The position numbers and the translations under genes were made by a program. Under the pieces are notes generated by a model. The model was not told where the DNA came from. It worked only from the letters and a program-made list of their open reading frames with translations, and did not search any database. From contig CAXKVV010002144.1 of assembly GCA_964058805.1 (NCBI GenBank), positions 248,001-312,000 on the forward strand: a stretch of 64,000 bases of DNA, given 5' to 3'. Shown piece by piece: positions 22,758-35,122 of the stretch. The stretch comes from Schoenoplectus triqueter. Taxonomy: Eukaryota > Streptophyta > Magnoliopsida > Poales > Cyperaceae. Numbering within the stretch: the stretch's first letter is position 1; every line of letters starts with the position of its first letter.

Positions 22758-24386
22758 TTAGTCTCCATCTATCCTCCCCTTTTTGCTGAATAAGTCCTCC
22801 ATCTCCTCGAGCGAGTGACCTTTGGTCTCGGGACAGAAGAAGAAGAAAAACAACCATGCTAACACTGCAAACCCAGCAAACAAGAAGAAAGCACCACCAA
22901 TAGTTATTGCATGGTACAATGATATGAATGACATGGATATAGCTCCATTCATGACACGATTAACTGCCACACCCAAGCTGGCTCCCTGGGCTCTTAATCT
23001 CAAAGGAAAAATCTCAGAACTGTAAACCCAGGTGATGGGCCCCAGCCCAACAGAGAAGAATGCAACAAAGGTGAATACTGTTGCAATTGAGAGTGCAATT
23101 GCCCATACCAGCTTTTCAGATGTGTGCTCGATCATTGTCAGACCAACCCCTAACATAGCCAGAGAGATGAACATCCCTGCCAAGCTAGTAAGCAGGAGAG
23201 GCCTTCTCCCAACTCTATCTAAGAGAAAGGTCGCGACCAGGATGCAAATTATTTTGGTTAGGCCTACAGCCATGGTAGCGATCAGTAGGTGGTTTCGGTC
23301 TTGTATGCCAGCCTTATTAAAAATTCTTGGGCTGTACAATACCACTGCTTCTATACCTGTTGCATGCTCAAAGAAATGGATACCCAGAGCAGCTATCAAG
23401 ATACGCCTTACAGATGGCGATGGTCGTAACAGAAGCTCCTTCCATACCCCCTCTCCTCTGGACAAGTTCATTGGTTTGGATACACCATTTTCATCTTCTG
23501 TGATGCCAGCAGCTTCTTTAATTTCTTGTAACCGTAATTCGGCCTCTTGTTCTGAGTTACTCACCCGCAAAAGCACATCGCGTGCTTCCTTGATTCGGCT
23601 CTGCATTACAAGCCATCGTGGTGACTCAGGCATGGCAAATATGCCAATGGTTAGTAAAATTGAGGGGAGAGCACCTAAGCCAAGCATAACTCGCCAGCCA
23701 TAAACCAAAGGGAGCTTGGCAAATAAATAGTTGCAAATATAGCCAATGAAAATACCAATGCTGATGCACATCTCCGGGAGGGATGTGAGGAAGCCTCTAG
23801 TGGAGGGAGAGGAAATCTCAGCGGAGTATACTGGAGCAATCATAAGAGCATAACCCACACCTACACCGGCCACACAGCGGCCAATGAGAAGAACAGCAAA
23901 TGAATAGCCAATGCCCATAAGTACTGAACCTGCAAAAAATATGGCTGAGGCCAAAACAATTGTGTACCGGCGTCCAACCCAATCCGAGAGCCGACCAGCA
24001 GTCAGCGAACCGACGAGTGCACATATATTGAGTATTCCTGCGAGCACCTCCACCTGAGTCTCACTTATCGTGAGATCTTCTTTAATGAAGAGCATTGCAC
24101 CGCTCATAACTCCAGTATCTGACATGTAAATGTTTACAACTTTGTAAAATCGGTTATATAGATAAAGAGAAATTACATATAAACAACTGTACGGATGCTT
24201 GATTTGAATTTAATAAAATAAATAGCTGAACTTATTATGATATTTAGGATTTTGATAAGCAAGTTTACCATAACCCATTAGGATGGAGATGATGGAGGCA
24301 ATAATGGCACAACCACATGCATACTTATTTCTTTTCTCATTGCTTTTGCCAGTAGTACTAACAGCAAATTCATTTTCTACTCCCAT
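22758..24386 (-). CDS. PLT6: polyol/monosaccharide transporter (PLT6-type), two exons
   Basis: It is a proton-coupled sugar-alcohol/monosaccharide symporter of the MFS sugar porter family, expected in the plasma membrane. Exon 1 (24386-24269) encodes 39 residues and ends in phase 1 at GTAAAC. Exon 2 (24118-22758) starts after CAG and completes Asp in GYDTGVMSG. The joined product is about 492 residues, the usual length, with no stop or shift. Family marks, numbered in the joined protein, are GRLSDWVGRRYT near 98, PESPRW near 205, DRVGRRPLL near 338 and the C-terminal PETKGHSLEEME near 471. EGVWKELLLRP, GIEAVVLYSPRIF and LRAQGASLGVAVNRVMN are typical of the PLT6 branch. Helix 7 reads HFFEHATGIEAV, with Glu where Gln is usual. 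The ATG at 24384-24386 is in the normal position before the RNKYA stretch. A TATA box lies 65 bp upstream. Confidence 0.95.
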
Positions 24387-24450
24387 TTCTTTGTTTCAAG
24401 CTAGGGCAAGTTTGTTGATTGGGAGCATCTGGGCCTTAACCCCTCATAGC

Positions 24451-24460
24451 TATTTATAGG
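24451..24460 (-). promoter_or_regulatory. TATA box of the PLT6-type gene
   Basis: On the minus strand the sequence is CCTATAAATAGC, a strong plant TATA box. It lies 65 bp upstream of the start codon, leaving room for a 5' leader of about 30-40 bases. Confidence 0.7.
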
Positions 24461-25001
24461 TTTTAGAGGTTAAGTTGTTTAAACTAAGATAAGTGTTTTT
24501 GTATAATGACTTCTATAAAAAGTATTAGCCATTAAATTTCCCTGAAAGCAACGAATGAGCAACCTAAAACTTATTTTAATTCCGAGAAAAAAAAATCTTA
24601 TCTTAAAAATATGTACAATGGGTAACAATAATTGAAAAAAAAAAAATAGAAAAAGGGTAACATTGGAGCATGGTAATATACCTAAATAAATTTCGGCTTG
24701 CTTTTCATAATAAATTAATAAAAGTTTCGTAAACATTCTGCATTATATCAACATTAGAAGAATTTTACATCACGAGCACTGAAATTTATTTAGGTATACA
24801 TATTGGACCTTTTGTGTTGTACAGAAGCATCGTCCCAAATTTAACCTTATCTAATGACCAGTGCATAAACGACTCGCATGGTTGACGAGCTGATGCATAC
24901 ATATTGGACCTTTTGTGTTGTTCCCATCTGCAAGTGATGTTTATCCACTGTCGCCAAGTTAACACCCAAGTCCAAATTCTTTCCAGATTAAGACAACTCC
25001 T
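24461..25001. other. upstream region of the PLT6-type gene
   Basis: No gene is seen. A 24-bp word beginning TACATATTGGACC occurs twice, near 24797 and 24897, about 100 bp apart. It may be a local duplication or a repeated upstream site. Confidence 0.4.
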
Positions 25002-25088
25002 CTCTTATCTTTTATTTCATTAATTCATTCCTCTTATCTTTTATTTCATTAATTCATTCCTCTTATCTTTTATTTCATTAATACATTC
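25002..25088. repeat. 29-bp tandem repeat, three units
   Basis: The unit starts CTCTTATCTTTTATTTCATT and ends AATTCATTC. It is repeated three times almost perfectly, with a degenerate fourth unit near 25133. It lies about 620 bp upstream of the transporter start codon. Confidence 0.85.
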
Positions 25089-28000
25089 CGATATTGGGTT
25101 TTTTTAGAAATTTGGTAGACTAAGACCATTTTTATCTTATCTTTTATTTCATTCTGATATTGGCTTTTTCATAAATTTGACTGTTCTGATCGTAGATACT
25201 GAGATGCATCTGTCCGATTTCTTTTTGTTAACTTTTTTTGCCGCGTTCGGAAAAAGAAAATCGTTTTTTTTTAGGATTTTCAAAATCATTCCAACCGCTC
25301 TTGATACTGGAAATTATTTTCTCCCTATCTCGGATTTTTCAATAAAAGAACTGCTACATGTGGTGTTTGGTCTAGAATTAGACCTTAGTAGTAAAGTATG
25401 TTTGAAATTCTATTACATGCGACCACATTAATTGTGTTTCATAGAATGTAGTCGTGGCAAAATACATTTGTTTGACTGTATGTGCTATGCAGAGGCGGAT
25501 AGAAAAAGGTGAATGGGGTTCAATTGACCCCATTTGATATTTAAAAAATCACCAACTTATACATAATTTTATTATATTTTTAATAAGAATTGATTTTTTT
25601 AATTATGTTGGTGATATTTTAATTTAGTATCTGAAATATATCTGTAATTGTATTTGTGTATTATCCGATTCGTACTTGTATTTGTATCCGTTTAATATCC
25701 GATTTATATTTGTATCCGAAACTATTCATATTCATATTCATATTCGAAAAATTAAAATGAATATGAATATAATTTTGATGACTATCCGATCATATCCGAT
25801 CCGTTTGCACCCCTACAGATACCGTTTGGTACGTACTGTTCTTATCCCAAAAAAAAAACACTCAGGCTTGATATTTTAGTATTGATCAATTTTTAGTTTT
25901 TTTTTTTCATTTTGTGAGTTATGATTGATGAATTGATCCTGTATGGTGCTTCAGATGGATGTCTACGTCTAACCTTAACTTTTGGCCGAGAAAGAGCATG
26001 CAAAGGAAAAGGAGCCTAAACAGGAAGTGTCCAATTTGATTATAGTATTTCTGCCTAAGTGATCATTATATTCTGCGCCATGGAATTTAGCATTGCGTCT
26101 GTATATCACCTATAACGAATTCAAGTCTTATTTTCAAATAGGGAAATTATAAGTACGCTAAGTCTATGGACTCAATATGCATTACGCTCCTGCAAAGGTT
26201 CCTATCACTATCACTAGCTAGCATTTGTGATACTGTTTGTTCGTTCGAACATATACATACTGGTAAATTAACAGAAAGTACGTTGCTAACCATTTTGTGC
26301 AAGCGGGTGGAGAAGTCCTTTTGATTATAAACAAACACGTATGAAAAAAGGTTTCAAATATGAATGTGGAAAAACTTTTGTGCTCACTTTATAATGTTTC
26401 GTAAGAAGCTTTTACTTTTGGAAAGGGACGCAAGGAAAGCATTCGCAGTGTATTTAAAGATATTTTGGCAGCGGTCTAGAGGTATCCAGAGTTACAAATA
26501 AAATATATTTCAGGACCTAATAATTAAATTAATGACACCAGTTGTATATTTCTTTTGTATGAACCTGACACCAAACTTTGGGGGCGAGCATTCTTATACC
26601 CAACTTTTGGGTTGGGGATAGCACTGCACTCCTAAATTCTGATCAAAATAAATCATTGCAACTTTTTTTCTATATAAGGATTTCTGTTATATATTGCTTG
26701 TTGAATTTGCACTTTATATCTTTTTCATAGAAAGATAAGATTCATTATCATCTATATTACATACACGATTTACTAAAATATATTACATATACGATTCACT
26801 ATAAGTAATTGTATTTTAACTTTTTGTAAATCTACTTTCTAAAGCTTTAGAAATATAAAACTCGACAATTAGATTTCCACACGTCAGAAACCATTTGCAA
26901 TTAAAGTACGGATATTTGGCATATGATTTGGGAATATTTCATTCGACAGAAAAACAATTTTATAGTATATTCTCAATCTTGTAGATTAATAGTATTTCGA
27001 ATTCCAAGCAACTTAAGTATCGTTCATAATCCATTAAAACCCATTGAAATTTATGTATTTTGCAATTGTTTCAATCTAATAGTTTTTGATGAATTATCAA
27101 ATGACAATTAATTTGCATGAAATTTCATACATAATGTATCTATAAGTTCAACAATATAAATGGTTTTTTTCTATTTTTTAGATTTTATAAAGATATCTTA
27201 ATTTGGTATTATTTAAAATCTCAATGCAAAGATTTTTAAATATTTATCAAGTAATATCTCCCAGTTTAATTAAATCACATCGATATGTGAATATAGTTTG
27301 TAAATAATGCTAAAAAATTAATTAAATAAATTGAACAAATGACATATATTGTTCAAAATAAAAAAAATATATTAAAACTAAACAAATTAATTCATTTAGA
27401 TACCCCATATGACAAGGAGGGAGATGGGAGGCCTGTAAATTACATAAAGATCGCTGGTGTAGAAGAGATCAAGCGCGGTAGCGATTGTGAGGATCAGAAG
27501 GTTTTGAATTTGATAAGGTAGTTTTAAATTGGATATCACTGTCAGAGATAATGATCCGGGCATCAGGCCTAGAAGATGTATAATTTGTAAGGGGTTCCGG
27601 CTCCTCTATGGTAGTGTATGAAAATGACTGAATTCACGATGGTTGTTAAATTTATACTGCATATGAAAATGACTAAATTCACGATGGTTGTCAAATTTAT
27701 ATTGCAGGTAGGACAATTACTACGATATTATTTAAATTCACGAGACAGATAACTTAAACAGTTACTTTATGCGTATAGTACTGTAGGCAATGAGAATTCC
27801 GTAAAACAGGCAAGTAGCCCAGAAGACCCAACGAAGTAAGTTGGCATGCCTCAAATAATGAACTGTCCAAATCGACATTTTTCAATGGTTTTCACTGTCC
27901 AAATTGACAGTGCGTCACTTCCTTTGTATGTGGAATTAAAACAGTTGGATGCTAATTTGGATTGAACCAAAAGCGAATTCGTCATCTGTCTTGTTTTCAC

Positions 28001-29499
28001 TTCCTCTATTGTTTCTCAACCAGACAACCAGCTCATCACTGACGGCATGGTTTCAGTTCGACGTGACTTATTAATTGTCAAGAAAACTAGCACTGTTTGT
28101 AACTTTAGAGCTGTAACAACGATTCAACGGATTTCATTGGAAATAAGTTCAAAGAAATTTGAGATCGCACGAGTTTTGAAAAAAAAAAAGAATATAATGA
28201 CCGACGCGAAAATTATTAACGGGCTTATTTATCCCGTTACATCTAGCCCAGAGTGCACATTTGGAATTGGATAGTAGAATCTTTCAAGTCCGATGTGACG
28301 ATGTCATTGCGAGAGGGAACCCATTACAGGCCGAACTCTCTCTTGGGCTTTACTGAGAGAGTTTATATTATCGAGTAATCTGCTCAAGCGCTTCTTCCTC
28401 TTTACAGAGTATATTAATTTCACAGACTTAAAAAAACATAGTCACAGTTTGACAAAAGCTTAAAAGCAGCAGCATGGTGAGGGAAATTTTCCGGTCAGAG
28501 AAGATAATGCGACGTCACGTCGACGCCCAATAAAACCTGCCACTGTCTATCTAGTCCTTTCATTGGAATCCAAATCTGAAACTTCTGTCTCTGATTCCTT
28601 GACACAATTATGTAAAGGTTCACCCATTCCAACCAAGCAAGGGCAAATACAACATATCATGAAGACAGGATGACTCGGTGCATTAATTTCGACAGATCAA
28701 TATCCACAGAAAAGAATTTAAATCGTACGGTACAATCTGCACGCCAAGTCCCATTCACAACCGTCGACTCAAGACACGATTTAACGCCAGAGGGGGGCCC
28801 ACCTTTCTCCCAGAAAGCGAAAGCAGGAGAGAGCAGACCCATAGAGACATTTTTATTCGTGCGATCGAGATCGGACGGATGGATCTCTTCATGGACCCAA
28901 CCTTCTTTTCTGAAATGTGGGGCCCGCGAAACCGGGAGGGAAGGGAGGGGATTTCCTACTTTGTCTCGTCTTTGGTGGACTATTATTCTGTCATCCTGGC
29001 CCACCGGTAACCTCAAGTCTATTATATTTCTTTCTTTTCGGATGGAAATATCAGGCATTGGGATTCGTGCAGTCGAAGACAAGAGATAACTGTGGACTGT
29101 GGTACACTGGAATGGAAGAGATGTTGTCCTGTTCAGCCAATTTAAGAGGATAGATAGGTCGCCTATTTTGCACAGATAATGTTATGGTCGCATGCTAATT
29201 AATGCAGGAAATCACCATAGAAAAACAAAATCAATTTCAATTCTCCTCCACTTGTAGGTTTGAATGGTGATTGATCGATCGACGTCGATGTTTATAAGCG
29301 GATTTATTATTTGTATATTTGTATAGTGTTCTTATGATTTAGTTCACTTCCCCGCCAAAAATGGGGCCTCTGTCGTCAAATTTCTGTACAAACACGCAAG
29401 AGGTACTATTAATTCCCTCGAAGTTTACGCACAAGGTACTTCTGATTCTCTACGTACCATTATTTTTGTCGACTTCTGTAGTGCTCGTGCATAATTTCT
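25089..29499. other. gene-poor AT-rich intergenic region
   Basis: No domain-bearing frame was found. CAGAGGCGGATAG at 25490 resembles one terminus of a hAT MITE. 25640-25830 carries reiterated TATTTGTATCCG and ATTCATATTC words and ends GATCCGTTTGCACCCCTA, a texture typical of short plant transposon remnants. Fragments of the fold-back MITE centre (TGATGAATTATCAAATGA) occur near 27090. A more GC-rich patch at 28300-29100 has open frames on both strands without recognisable domains. Confidence 0.4.
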
Positions 29500-32065
29500 C
29501 TACATCTGCTATTATTTTTATAAATAATGTGGTTTTATTTTCAAATCTAAAAAAATCTTTAAAAAATCTTTAAAATAAAAGGTTTTGATTTTACTTGTAG
29601 ATTGATAGTCTATAAAATTTCAGATAATTTTATTAATATTTGATAATTCATCAAAAATTATCAAATTTGGACTATCAAATATTAATGAAATTATATAAAA
29701 TTTTACGAACTATTAATTTATAAATAAAAAATATATATCTATAAAAAAAATAATTTTAAGTTTTTTATATTTAGAAGTTAAACTCTACTATTATTTGAAA
29801 ATAGTAACAGATTTGGACATGGTGCTACACCGCTACTTGAGGTCAGGTCAGGTCAGGAGTATGTGATTATGACATTATGTATATCGTTGGTTCGTGACAT
29901 TGCGTACGGTTGGTTCCAAAAGAAAACATTTTACTTAGTTTTTGTCTGATTTCTTATTAGAGAATAACAATGCTTTCCAGTGATTTGTTTTGACGGAAAT
30001 GTTGGCGCGGAAGGACGCCAATTTTTAATATATAAATACAGTCAAATTGAGATACCATTAATATATAAATACAGTCAAAAAATGGAGTGTATTTATATAT
30101 TAATGGCACTCCATTTTTAGCTGAAGAATTCTGAACTAAAACCTTTTTTACTTTAAGAATGGTCTGATTTAACTATTGAAAACGTATATGAATGGAAGTA
30201 AAAAATTTCTTCTTATTATTTTTTAAAAAAAGTTAAGTAGTTTACTAAAGCAGCCCTCGATTTGATATAAATATGCAATGACTTTGGGCTAAAATCATCA
30301 TATAATTTTGATAGCTTTCAATTAAATGTCAAATGACACTCAAATTATTTGAAAATTAAATCACAATCAATTCATAAATATATGTTTGTAAAATTTATTT
30401 CATTTTTTTTAAAATCATAAATGTATATGAAGTTGACTGTTAAAATTGTAAAGATTACAAGTTGTCAAAAGATCTCACCATTAAAATAACAGTTAAACAT
30501 ATAGCTTTCATTATCATTTGCTAATATGCAAGCTGTCCCCTCTCTCTTTGGGTGGAAATTTGAAAATCATTGGGGAGCTGACTTTGACATCAATGTAGAT
30601 TCCGGTGTGTCGGCTTTCTGTTTTCATAAAATCTTATTTGAAATAAAAGCAGATTATCATGTTGTTTTTCTCTCTGTTTGGCAAGCGAATAAAATGTGAA
30701 ATTACCTTCAAGTAATGATTTTTTGATAACGATGGAGTAAATAAATAATATAATTTGAATAAAAATATTAGAAAATAACTTAATGATTTATTTTTTAAAT
30801 ACCCTTCTAGATGTTTTAACTTAGTTCTTCTTAAATCACTTTTATTGATGCATTAAAACTCGTTTGGTAAATCAAGGAATAATTTTGAAAGAGTGATAGA
30901 ATAATATTATTTTGGAAGAGTGGCATTATTAACTATTCGGAAGAGCGAAAATATCGTCTGGCAGTTTTTAATCAGAATAAGTAAAATATAAATAATTATG
31001 ATAATAACAATGATGATGATATAATAATAATAAATAAATAATCATAATAATAATAATATAATTAAATAATAATAATAATTTTAAAAACATAAAGAGAGAT
31101 AAGTTTCTAAACTTTTGAAACATATCACATCATCATTTTTTTCCACCATTGATTTCATTTAAATCTTTTCGTCTTCTTGAATCCAAAAATTCATATGAAA
31201 TAGTTTATCTCTTCTCATTTATAATATGTAATACATTAAAGTAAAACTTAACTCTTAAAATGATCCAACTTTTTATATGATCATTTATAGATTATTATGT
31301 GTTTAATTATATTATTATTATTATTATTATTATCATCATCATCATCATCATTATTATTTAGCATTTAAAATTTTCGCGTCTAAATTTTCTTTAATGTGAA
31401 ATTTTATTAAATATATTTAAGATTTTATATTGTTAGTTATTTATTTGAGAACTATATTATCTGGGGCGAAATCTGAATTACAGCCTAGTAAATAATAATA
31501 ATCATAATTATAATTATAATAATATAATTAAGCATAATAAAAATAACATAATCATACTAAATATAATATAATAAATAATAATCACGAATCTTCGCGTAAA
31601 CACGCGCTCTTAAATCCGGAGATGGATCCGATGTGCCTCCGATCCAATTGACTGAATATAACCCAATTTCCGGAAGCTACCGATTTATTCAAAGATCCCA
31701 TACCAGAAGATAAGTTAATCCAATACATAATACCAGCAATACTTCTCATTATATGAGAATTCTAGAATTAAAAGAACAATAGAAAAATCCAGATTTTTCT
31801 GTCTTCTGGATTGATAGGACGTAGGTGGAACTCACCCGAGGCAATTTTTTTTGTTTGGCAAAAAATAAAAATTTCTCGTGCGTGTGTAGTCCCTCAAGTT
31901 GGCGATGCAGACCAGCCAGCTATTCCGATGAGAGCTACACTGAAATATCAACTTAGTCGATATACTGAATTAGTATTTTTTTGCATTTTAAAATTTATTT
32001 AATAAATTAATTTATCAGAATAATAATATTATTTCTATTTTCTATTATTATTAAAATGACAATAT
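29500..32065. other. AT-rich region with repeat fragments and simple repeats
   Basis: 29510-29790 resembles the internal part of the MULE-type MITE family (inverted TGATAATTCATCAAAAATTATCA). 30865-31000 is closely similar to the left part of the AAT-rich element at 47533. 30980-31080 and 31306-31355 are AAT/ATT microsatellites with CAT interruptions. No gene is visible. Confidence 0.45.
30055..30118. repeat. nested hairpin in an AT-rich stretch
   Basis: 18-base arms 30055-30072 and 30089-30106 are perfect complements (CCATTAATATATAAATAC). The loop sequence AAAAATGGAGTG pairs with CACTCCATTTTT at 30107-30118, so two alternative stems compete. The word TTAATATATAAATACAGTCA also occurs just upstream at 30026-30045. 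Confidence 0.7.
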
Positions 32066-32725
32066 AGTTAGAATTTTTTAGGCCGTGATCCTCTAGTGAA
32101 CCTTCTTAATTATAAATTAGATTATCTTGATTCATACTGTCGATCTTCCAGAGAGACACAATCCCGTTGATCACCAAATTTCTTTAAACCTTCTAGCGAT
32201 CTTCTCTAATCCGATGGAATGACTGAGAGGACCGACGCAGACAGTTTTCATCTCTATTGAAACTCTGTCTTGAGAGAAGAATTTGACTCTGTTGGAAAAC
32301 GAAAAGGTGTCAGAAAATGGAGAATGAAGGAAAATTAGTTTCGAAAACCAACAGTCTCCCTGTATAGAATGGACGCCCATAACTAAGCCAGCAGTTATTT
32401 CTTAGCGAGTCCATATCAAATCTAAATCCTCTCTTAACAAGTTTGTTGCTCAATCAGAAAACTGTCTATAGTTGTGTTTTTCAGAGATCAATAGCATAAT
32501 TGTATTATTATCAAACTTTATATAATTTAGATAATCATTAAATCATAAAATTATTAATACACATTCTACACATTAAAGTTTTCACTTCTCATGACACATA
32601 TTAAACCCGATTAATAATACAAAATTTGATCACTTCATAACGGGTATAATTTGACAGTCTATTATATAATATATATTTATTACATATAATCCCATATATG
32701 TTGTAATTAATAATAATTAATTTCA
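32066..32725 (-). repeat. 3' LTR of copia B
   Basis: It aligns along its length with 39250-39915 and with the split solo LTR at 10897-16431. On the plus strand it begins AGTTAGAATTTTTTAGGCCG and ends AATAATTAATTTCA. Confidence 0.85.
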
Positions 32726-32755
32726 ATAATCTTTCACTTGGGCTATATGTATCTG

Positions 32756-32756
<1 letters not shown>

Positions 32757-32825
<69 letters not shown>
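32757..32825. repeat. (TA)n microsatellite
   Basis: An uninterrupted run of about 34 TA units lies just inside the 3' LTR of element B. It creates meaningless Tyr-Ile repeats in open frames on both strands. Confidence 0.98.
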
Positions 32826-32828
<3 letters not shown>

Positions 32829-33289
32829 AATTGAATACACTTAACTGTGCTGCCTTAACCTTTTGTGTCATCATCCAATTCCGTCCATTAATCATATTTG
32901 TAAGGACTTATGTAGTATTCGTCTCATAAAGCGAAACTAAACTAACACAAATCACGATATAAATATAACTGAATGACATGAATCATGAAGGGGATGTATA
33001 GTTTAAAAATTATATGCAATGTGATCCATGCAATGTGATCCACATGTCTATTTTCAATTTGGTCACCTTAATTAATTTGAATTTGAAGTCAATCATAAAC
33101 TCAGAGTGTATATAAAACTGAATAACTGCATTATACATACGAAATTACAAAATATCATATAAGAACAACTGTATTATATCTGTAAAAGTATATCATATAA
33201 AACACAAAAACATGAAATATAAATACAAACTCTCACTCAACCTAATAATTCTCTGTAATATATATGTCCATATGAGCGATATGCTCATG

Positions 33290-33916
33290 AAAGTGTTTGT
33301 GTATCAATCACTTAGTCAGTGAATCTGCTAGCATGGAAGTTGTACCAATACGCTCAATACTTAAAAGTCCACTTTGAATTCTCTCTCTTTCACAGCAAGT
33401 AACTTAATGTCGATATGTTTGAATTTCGATGAGCTCATGTTGTTGTTAGAATACAACACTGCTGAACTATTATCATAATATAACTTAAATGGTAACTTAA
33501 TAGTATCCACAATACGCAGCCCTATGATAAAGTTCCTTAGTCATATTTCATATTTCGATGTCTCAAAACATGCAATGAATTTGGCTGTCATGGTGAAAGA
33601 GACAATCATAGTTTGCTTTGCACTCCTTCAAGAAATAACTCCTCCAACCAACATAAAAATATAACCGGATGTTGACTTTAAGCTATCCACATAACACACA
33701 AAGTCAGAATCAGTATAGCCAATGATCTCAAGCTTTTCTGATCGTTGATATGTCAACATGTAATTCTTCATTCTTTGCAAGCACCTTGTACCCTTTTGGC
33801 TGCTTTTCAGTGATTCATATTAGGATTACTGAGATAGCGACCAAGCATTCCTGTGATATACGCAATATCCGAATGCGTACACACTTGAGCATACATAAGA
33901 CTTCCTATTAAGGAAG
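33290..33916 (-). pseudogene. copia B RT C-terminus and RNase H
   Basis: Reading the minus strand downward from 33916 gives GSLMYAQVCTHSDIAY, GMLGRYLSNP, GYTDSDF, STSGYIFMLVGG and YYDNSAVVLYSNNNMSSSKF, then KHIDIKLLAV and TSMLADSLTK. These are the connection and RNase H motifs of copia pol. Several stops and shifts break the frame. Confidence 0.8.
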
Positions 33917-35122
33917 TGATAGACCTTTGTGAGACCTAAGATGGTAGTATTAAAGGTAAAAAAAATACAATAATGTTAAGAACCTAAGGTAGAAATGTAT
34001 AAATCAATTTGAGGTTTAATGTTCAAGTGTAATGGCAACGGAATATAATTTAAATCAATTCAATTTTCACAAGAATATAGCAAATAAAGAAATGTGAGAA
34101 AAAAAAAGTAAAGATAAAATAAGAACACAAGATGTAACGGAGTTCGGCTTTAACAATGCCTACATCTCCGGGACCCTCAACCTCTAACAATTGAGGTTGA
34201 GCCAAAATATTAAAAAGGGTTTTTACACTTGTAGAACTTGGTCCCTTACAAAAATGGGCTGCCAAGCCTATCGATAACAAGAGTGACAACACACTCAAAA
34301 AGGGTGAGTGACAATACACTCAAAACAAGAAGTGATTGACAACACACTCAAGAAAAGGTGAGCACTACAGCTCAAGAGAATGTTTTCTAGAAGATCACAA
34401 AGGATCAAGTTGGGAGAATAGAGAGAAGCTAGATTGAGCTTGAACAAGGATTTAGCTAATTGAGTGGTGAGCTTGCCATTACACTAGTAAGTTCTCTAGA
34501 GTAATGATTTAGCTAGATGGATCTACTTCCTACTACGTTCAGTGAGAGAGGTGATCTTTTTTAAAATAGATCTACTGAAGAAACTATTTTTCGGCCTGAA
34601 CCGTTATAACAGTTTACAAATCGTTATAACGGTTTAGAAAGAATAACCGTTGGATTAATTGAGCTGAAACGTTATAATAATTCATCAAATCGTTATACGT
34701 TTCATGAATCGTTGTAACGATTACAGAATCGTTATACGTTTCATAAATCATTGTAATGATTACTGAATCGTTACATAACGATACGCTCTGGTTTTTTTGA
34801 GAATGTTTCTATCTTAGAACATTTTTTAGGATTGAGATGAACCGTTATACGATTACTGAACCGTTATAACGATTCTCTGTGCAGAAGCAATTTTCTTGTT
34901 GTTTAAACTCAATTTATCTCGACCAATTCAACCCAGTTTGAGTCTAACTAAATTTAAGTCTAATGCTGTCTTGATTAAGCTCTTGTATTCCAGCACTAGT
35001 CTTGGTTCTTGTGCACTAGTCCATTTGTATGTTAATCTCTGTATAAAACTCAAACAAGGTAAATTATAAAATTCAAGATTGTTTTGTAAATCGACAAATC
35101 AAAGAAGATGTTAAGTGTAACA
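33917..35122 (-). mobile_element. solo LTR of copia family A nested in element B
   Basis: On the minus strand it starts TGTTACACTTAACATC and follows the family A LTR through the CGTTATAACG-type palindromes and the GTTGTCACTC array to a diverged end near 33917. The left 60 bases are much more diverged than the rest. The flanks GGAAG and TAAAG do not form a clean duplication. The RT core of element B (the PPG to YVDD part) is missing at this point, so a deletion accompanied or followed the insertion. Confidence 0.8.

Noticed and set aside
27339..27521. 60-codon frame with PVNYIKIAGVEEIKRGS
   Set aside because: Short, no recognised family and no splice partner.
28657..29089. Overlapping open frames of about 140 codons on both strands
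   Set aside because: They occupy a GC-richer patch, share no motif with any family I know and lack splice or promoter signals. Chance openness is more likely.
32601..32929. Open frames of Tyr-Ile repeats on both strands
   Set aside because: They are translations of the (TA)n microsatellite.
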